Source: Saprospiraceae bacterium (GTDB lineage Bacteria > Bacteroidota > Bacteroidia > Chitinophagales > Saprospiraceae). From it: 55,348 nt of DNA. Position numbers and translations under genes: made by a program. The stretch is from the NCBI GenBank assembly GCA_022448955.1, contig JAKVCU010000071.1, forward strand, positions 1 to 55,348, in the 5' to 3' direction. Below, one piece after another: positions 53,690 to 55,348 of the stretch. A model generated the notes under the pieces. It saw only the letters and a program-made list of their open reading frames with translations, was not told where the DNA came from and made no database searches. The stretch's first letter is position 1. Each line of letters begins with the position of its first letter.

Positions 53690-54775
53690 ATGGCAGAGAA
53701 TATTTTTCAAGATTTTCGGGCTGTATCCAAAGAAGAGTGGTTAGTAAAGGTAGAGAAAGATTTAAAGGGTAAACCACTATCTGACCTGGATTGGATGGTG
53801 GGTGATATGAAGATTCCACCATTTTACCATTCTTCCGATCTGGTATCCAATGGTGCGCTTTCCTCGGATAGAGCCAATAATGATTGGGAAATCGGAGAAG
53901 ATATTCATTGGCGTAATACTAAAGAAGCCAATAAAGCGGCCTTAGAAGGTTTGATGGGAGGTGTGAACGCCACTGTTTTTCATTTCTCAAGCGAGAAGAA
54001 TGACCATGATCTACGAGTCCTACTTGATCAAATCGAATTACCCTATATTAGTATCCATTTTAGAGGAGATTTGGCTATAGCCAAATGGAAAGATATCTTA
54101 AATACAATTGCAGAAATTGCAGAGCACAGAGCTTACGATGTATCTACTTTGAAGGGTTCTGTTAACTTAAAAATAACCTCTTTCGAGGAAATACAAGATT
54201 TATTATCGCATCCTCTTAGTGGCTGGAAATTGCTGCAGCTTGAATTACCTTACACTGCTAAAGAAGAAAGTGCAGAGGTTCTAGCGCATGGGCTTTTGCA
54301 AGCTTATGAGCTACTAGATACAACTCCTATTGACCAACGTGTAGCAGTGCTGGACAGGCTAATGATCCGTGTCGCCATAGGTGCTAGCTACTTTGTTGAA
54401 ATAGCAAAATTGCGCGCTTTATCTATACTTTGGGCAAATTTGGCGAAAGCCTACGGTTTAGAGCAGGGTTTACCTGATTTAGAAGTCGTTTTGGCGGAAG
54501 CCTCGCATGATAAGAATGAAAATACAAATATGATTCGTTCTACTACTCAGGCAATGTCAGCAATCATCGGTGGTGCAAATCGTTTAATTGTTCGATCCGC
54601 CAGTAAAGAATGTAATACTTTTACTCGCCGTATAGCGCGCAATGTACAGCATTTACTAAAAATGGAATCTTATCTGGATCGAGTAGTTGACCCAGCTGCT
54701 GGCAGTTATTATATAGAAGCATTAACCACTCAATTGGCTCAAAAGGCTTGGGATATCTTTCAATCAAAGCTATAA
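53690..54775 (+). CDS. mutA: methylmalonyl-CoA mutase small (beta) subunit, short form
   Basis: The sequence follows the small subunit of methylmalonyl-CoA mutase: a linker-arm start FRAVSKEEWLVKVEKDLKG, the TIM-barrel core with IGASYFVEIAKLRALSILWA, then SHDKNENTNMIRSTTQAMSAIIGGANRLIV and DPAAGSYYIEALTTQLA. The large subunit and B12-binding domain normally lie next to it, but no large subunit is visible downstream. At 361 residues it ends soon after the barrel, shorter than relatives, which carry a C-terminal extension. The mutase interconverts methylmalonyl- and succinyl-CoA with adenosylcobalamin; the small subunit is regulatory or structural. It may be part of a longer operon with rluB-like. 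Confidence 0.85.
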   Translation: MAENIFQDFRAVSKEEWLVKVEKDLKGKPLSDLDWMVGDMKIPPFYHSSDLVSNGALSSDRANNDWEIGEDIHWRNTKEANKAALEGLMGGVNATVFHFSSEKNDHDLRVLLDQIELPYISIHFRGDLAIAKWKDILNTIAEIAEHRAYDVSTLKGSVNLKITSFEEIQDLLSHPLSGWKLLQLELPYTAKEESAEVLAHGLLQAYELLDTTPIDQRVAVLDRLMIRVAIGASYFVEIAKLRALSILWANLAKAYGLEQGLPDLEVVLAEASHDKNENTNMIRSTTQAMSAIIGGANRLIVRSASKECNTFTRRIARNVQHLLKMESYLDRVVDPAAGSYYIEALTTQLAQKAWDIFQSKL

Positions 54776-55128
54776 ATTGGTACAATCTATTACAAAGCTG
54801 CTAACCCTATTGTTCTTCTTTTTGATTTGTTTTTTGAGCATTGATGCTCGATCGTTACAAGATCACCATTGTATTGGTCGTCAATGCCCCTAGAATGATA
54901 AGAACCTGCTCCTGTTCTGTCCTAAAGCTTTGTTTAAATTATTTTTTATTTTAGTTTGTAAACTGATGAAGCAAATCTGTAATTCATTATAGTTATAAAC
55001 CTTAAACAGGGGAATGGCCAAGAAATTTAATGAAATGAGATTGTAAACAGAAATGGTAAGAGAAGTAAGGAGAGTAGTTACAAGAGCTGTTCTATTACAG
55101 CTCTTGTAAAGTATGAATTATTCCATGA
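54776..55128. other. intergenic region without a gene
   Basis: About 350 bases between the mutase subunit and the fasciclin fragment. Apart from the terminator hairpin at 55078-55109, I see no reading frame or motif. No fragment of a mutase large subunit or of the missing small-subunit tail was found in it. Confidence 0.5.
55078..55109 (-). terminator. terminator hairpin for the fasciclin gene
   Basis: TTACAAGAGCTGT and ACAGCTCTTGTAA pair perfectly over 13 bases around a six-base loop, 20 bases beyond the fasciclin stop on the minus strand. Confidence 0.6.
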
Positions 55129-55348
55129 TTAGTTTAAGTCTGGAAGAATTACTGAGTCAATCACGTGGATGACACCATTAGATGCCTGTACGTCTGTCGC
55201 AATGATGTTTGCTGTATTTGCAAAAGCATTGATCATTGGAGGATTAGTTGTTAAATCGATCGTAAATGATTCGTCTGTCAATGTAGGTACAGTAAATCCA
55301 TCTGATAAATCTGTAGAACGTACATTACCAGCACTAGTCACATGGTAT
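55129..55348 (-). CDS. fasciclin (FAS1) domain protein, C-terminal fragment
   Basis: The gene enters from the right edge, so only the last 72 residues are seen. They show the end of a FAS1 domain: [31 protein letters not shown] and the closing [18 protein letters not shown]1 domains mediate cell-surface adhesion, and bacterial members are often secreted or anchored; a signal peptide would lie outside the window. A terminator hairpin follows. Confidence 0.88.
   Translation of the reverse strand, partial: YHVTSAGNVRSTDLSDGFTVPTLTDESFTIDLTTNPPMINAFANTANIIATDVQASNGVIHVIDSVILPDLN

Overview
The window is AT-rich DNA from a member of the Bacteroidota, most likely a saprospirian or cytophaga-like marine or environmental bacterium. 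The evidence is lineage-specific. Four proteins end in type IX secretion (T9SS) type A sorting domains. One giant adhesin ends in a CHU_C/type B sorting domain and is followed by a PorP/SprF partner. There are Bacteroidota-type TAnnTTTG -7 elements, a DUF4465 protein and a BtuG-like propeller in a B12 locus. No phage, insertion sequence, CRISPR array or conjugative element is visible. The window is cut inside a gene at both ends.

Layout. 1-2271 (-): membrane-anchored WD40 protein that starts at the last motif of a STAND-type NTPase, running off the left edge. 2692-12678: secreted sortilin/BNR protein, sugar isomerase-like protein, K+ channel with TrkA domains, a LacI-type regulator (-) with an operator-like site, and a secreted esterase. 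12773-15406: AhpD-like protein and PcrA/UvrD helicase. 15693-23494: small membrane protein, then a tripartite RND efflux operon whose TolC carries an N-terminal substrate-binding-like domain. 23641-28897: vitamin B12 acquisition operon (promoter, cobalamin riboswitch, BtuB-like receptor, two T9SS-exported proteins, BtuG-like lipoprotein). 28942-29865: bestrophin. 30431-35848: adhesin with ten exactly 51-residue repeats, plus PorP/SprF. 36165-38010: two paralogous small secreted proteins and a gamma carbonic anhydrase. 38064-38927 (-): a decayed locus with an AAA ATPase remnant and a gene that has lost its start. 39322-45588: DUF427, EamA transporter (-), metF, fumarylacetoacetase, PBP4, and a methyltransferase with a lipoprotein-like N-terminus. 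45792-50457 (-): rel, fur-like, STAS, purA. 51057-54775: tRNA-Leu(UAG), trigger factor, pseudouridine synthase, and a short methylmalonyl-CoA mutase small subunit. 55129-55348 (-): fasciclin fragment.

How the parts fit. B12 uptake makes sense beside adenosylcobalamin-dependent methylmalonyl-CoA mutase, and MetF could feed a methionine synthase, although nothing here shows direct coupling. The rel/fur/STAS/purA block groups stress alarmone metabolism, metal or peroxide sensing and AMP synthesis. The most interesting signals are the B12 operon with T9SS-exported partners, the length-locked cysteine-paired repeat adhesin, the substrate-binding-protein/TolC fusion, the small secreted paralog pair, the stand-alone STAND tail, and the graveyard between the carbonic anhydrase and DUF427 genes. 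All identifications come from reading motifs; no database search was run.
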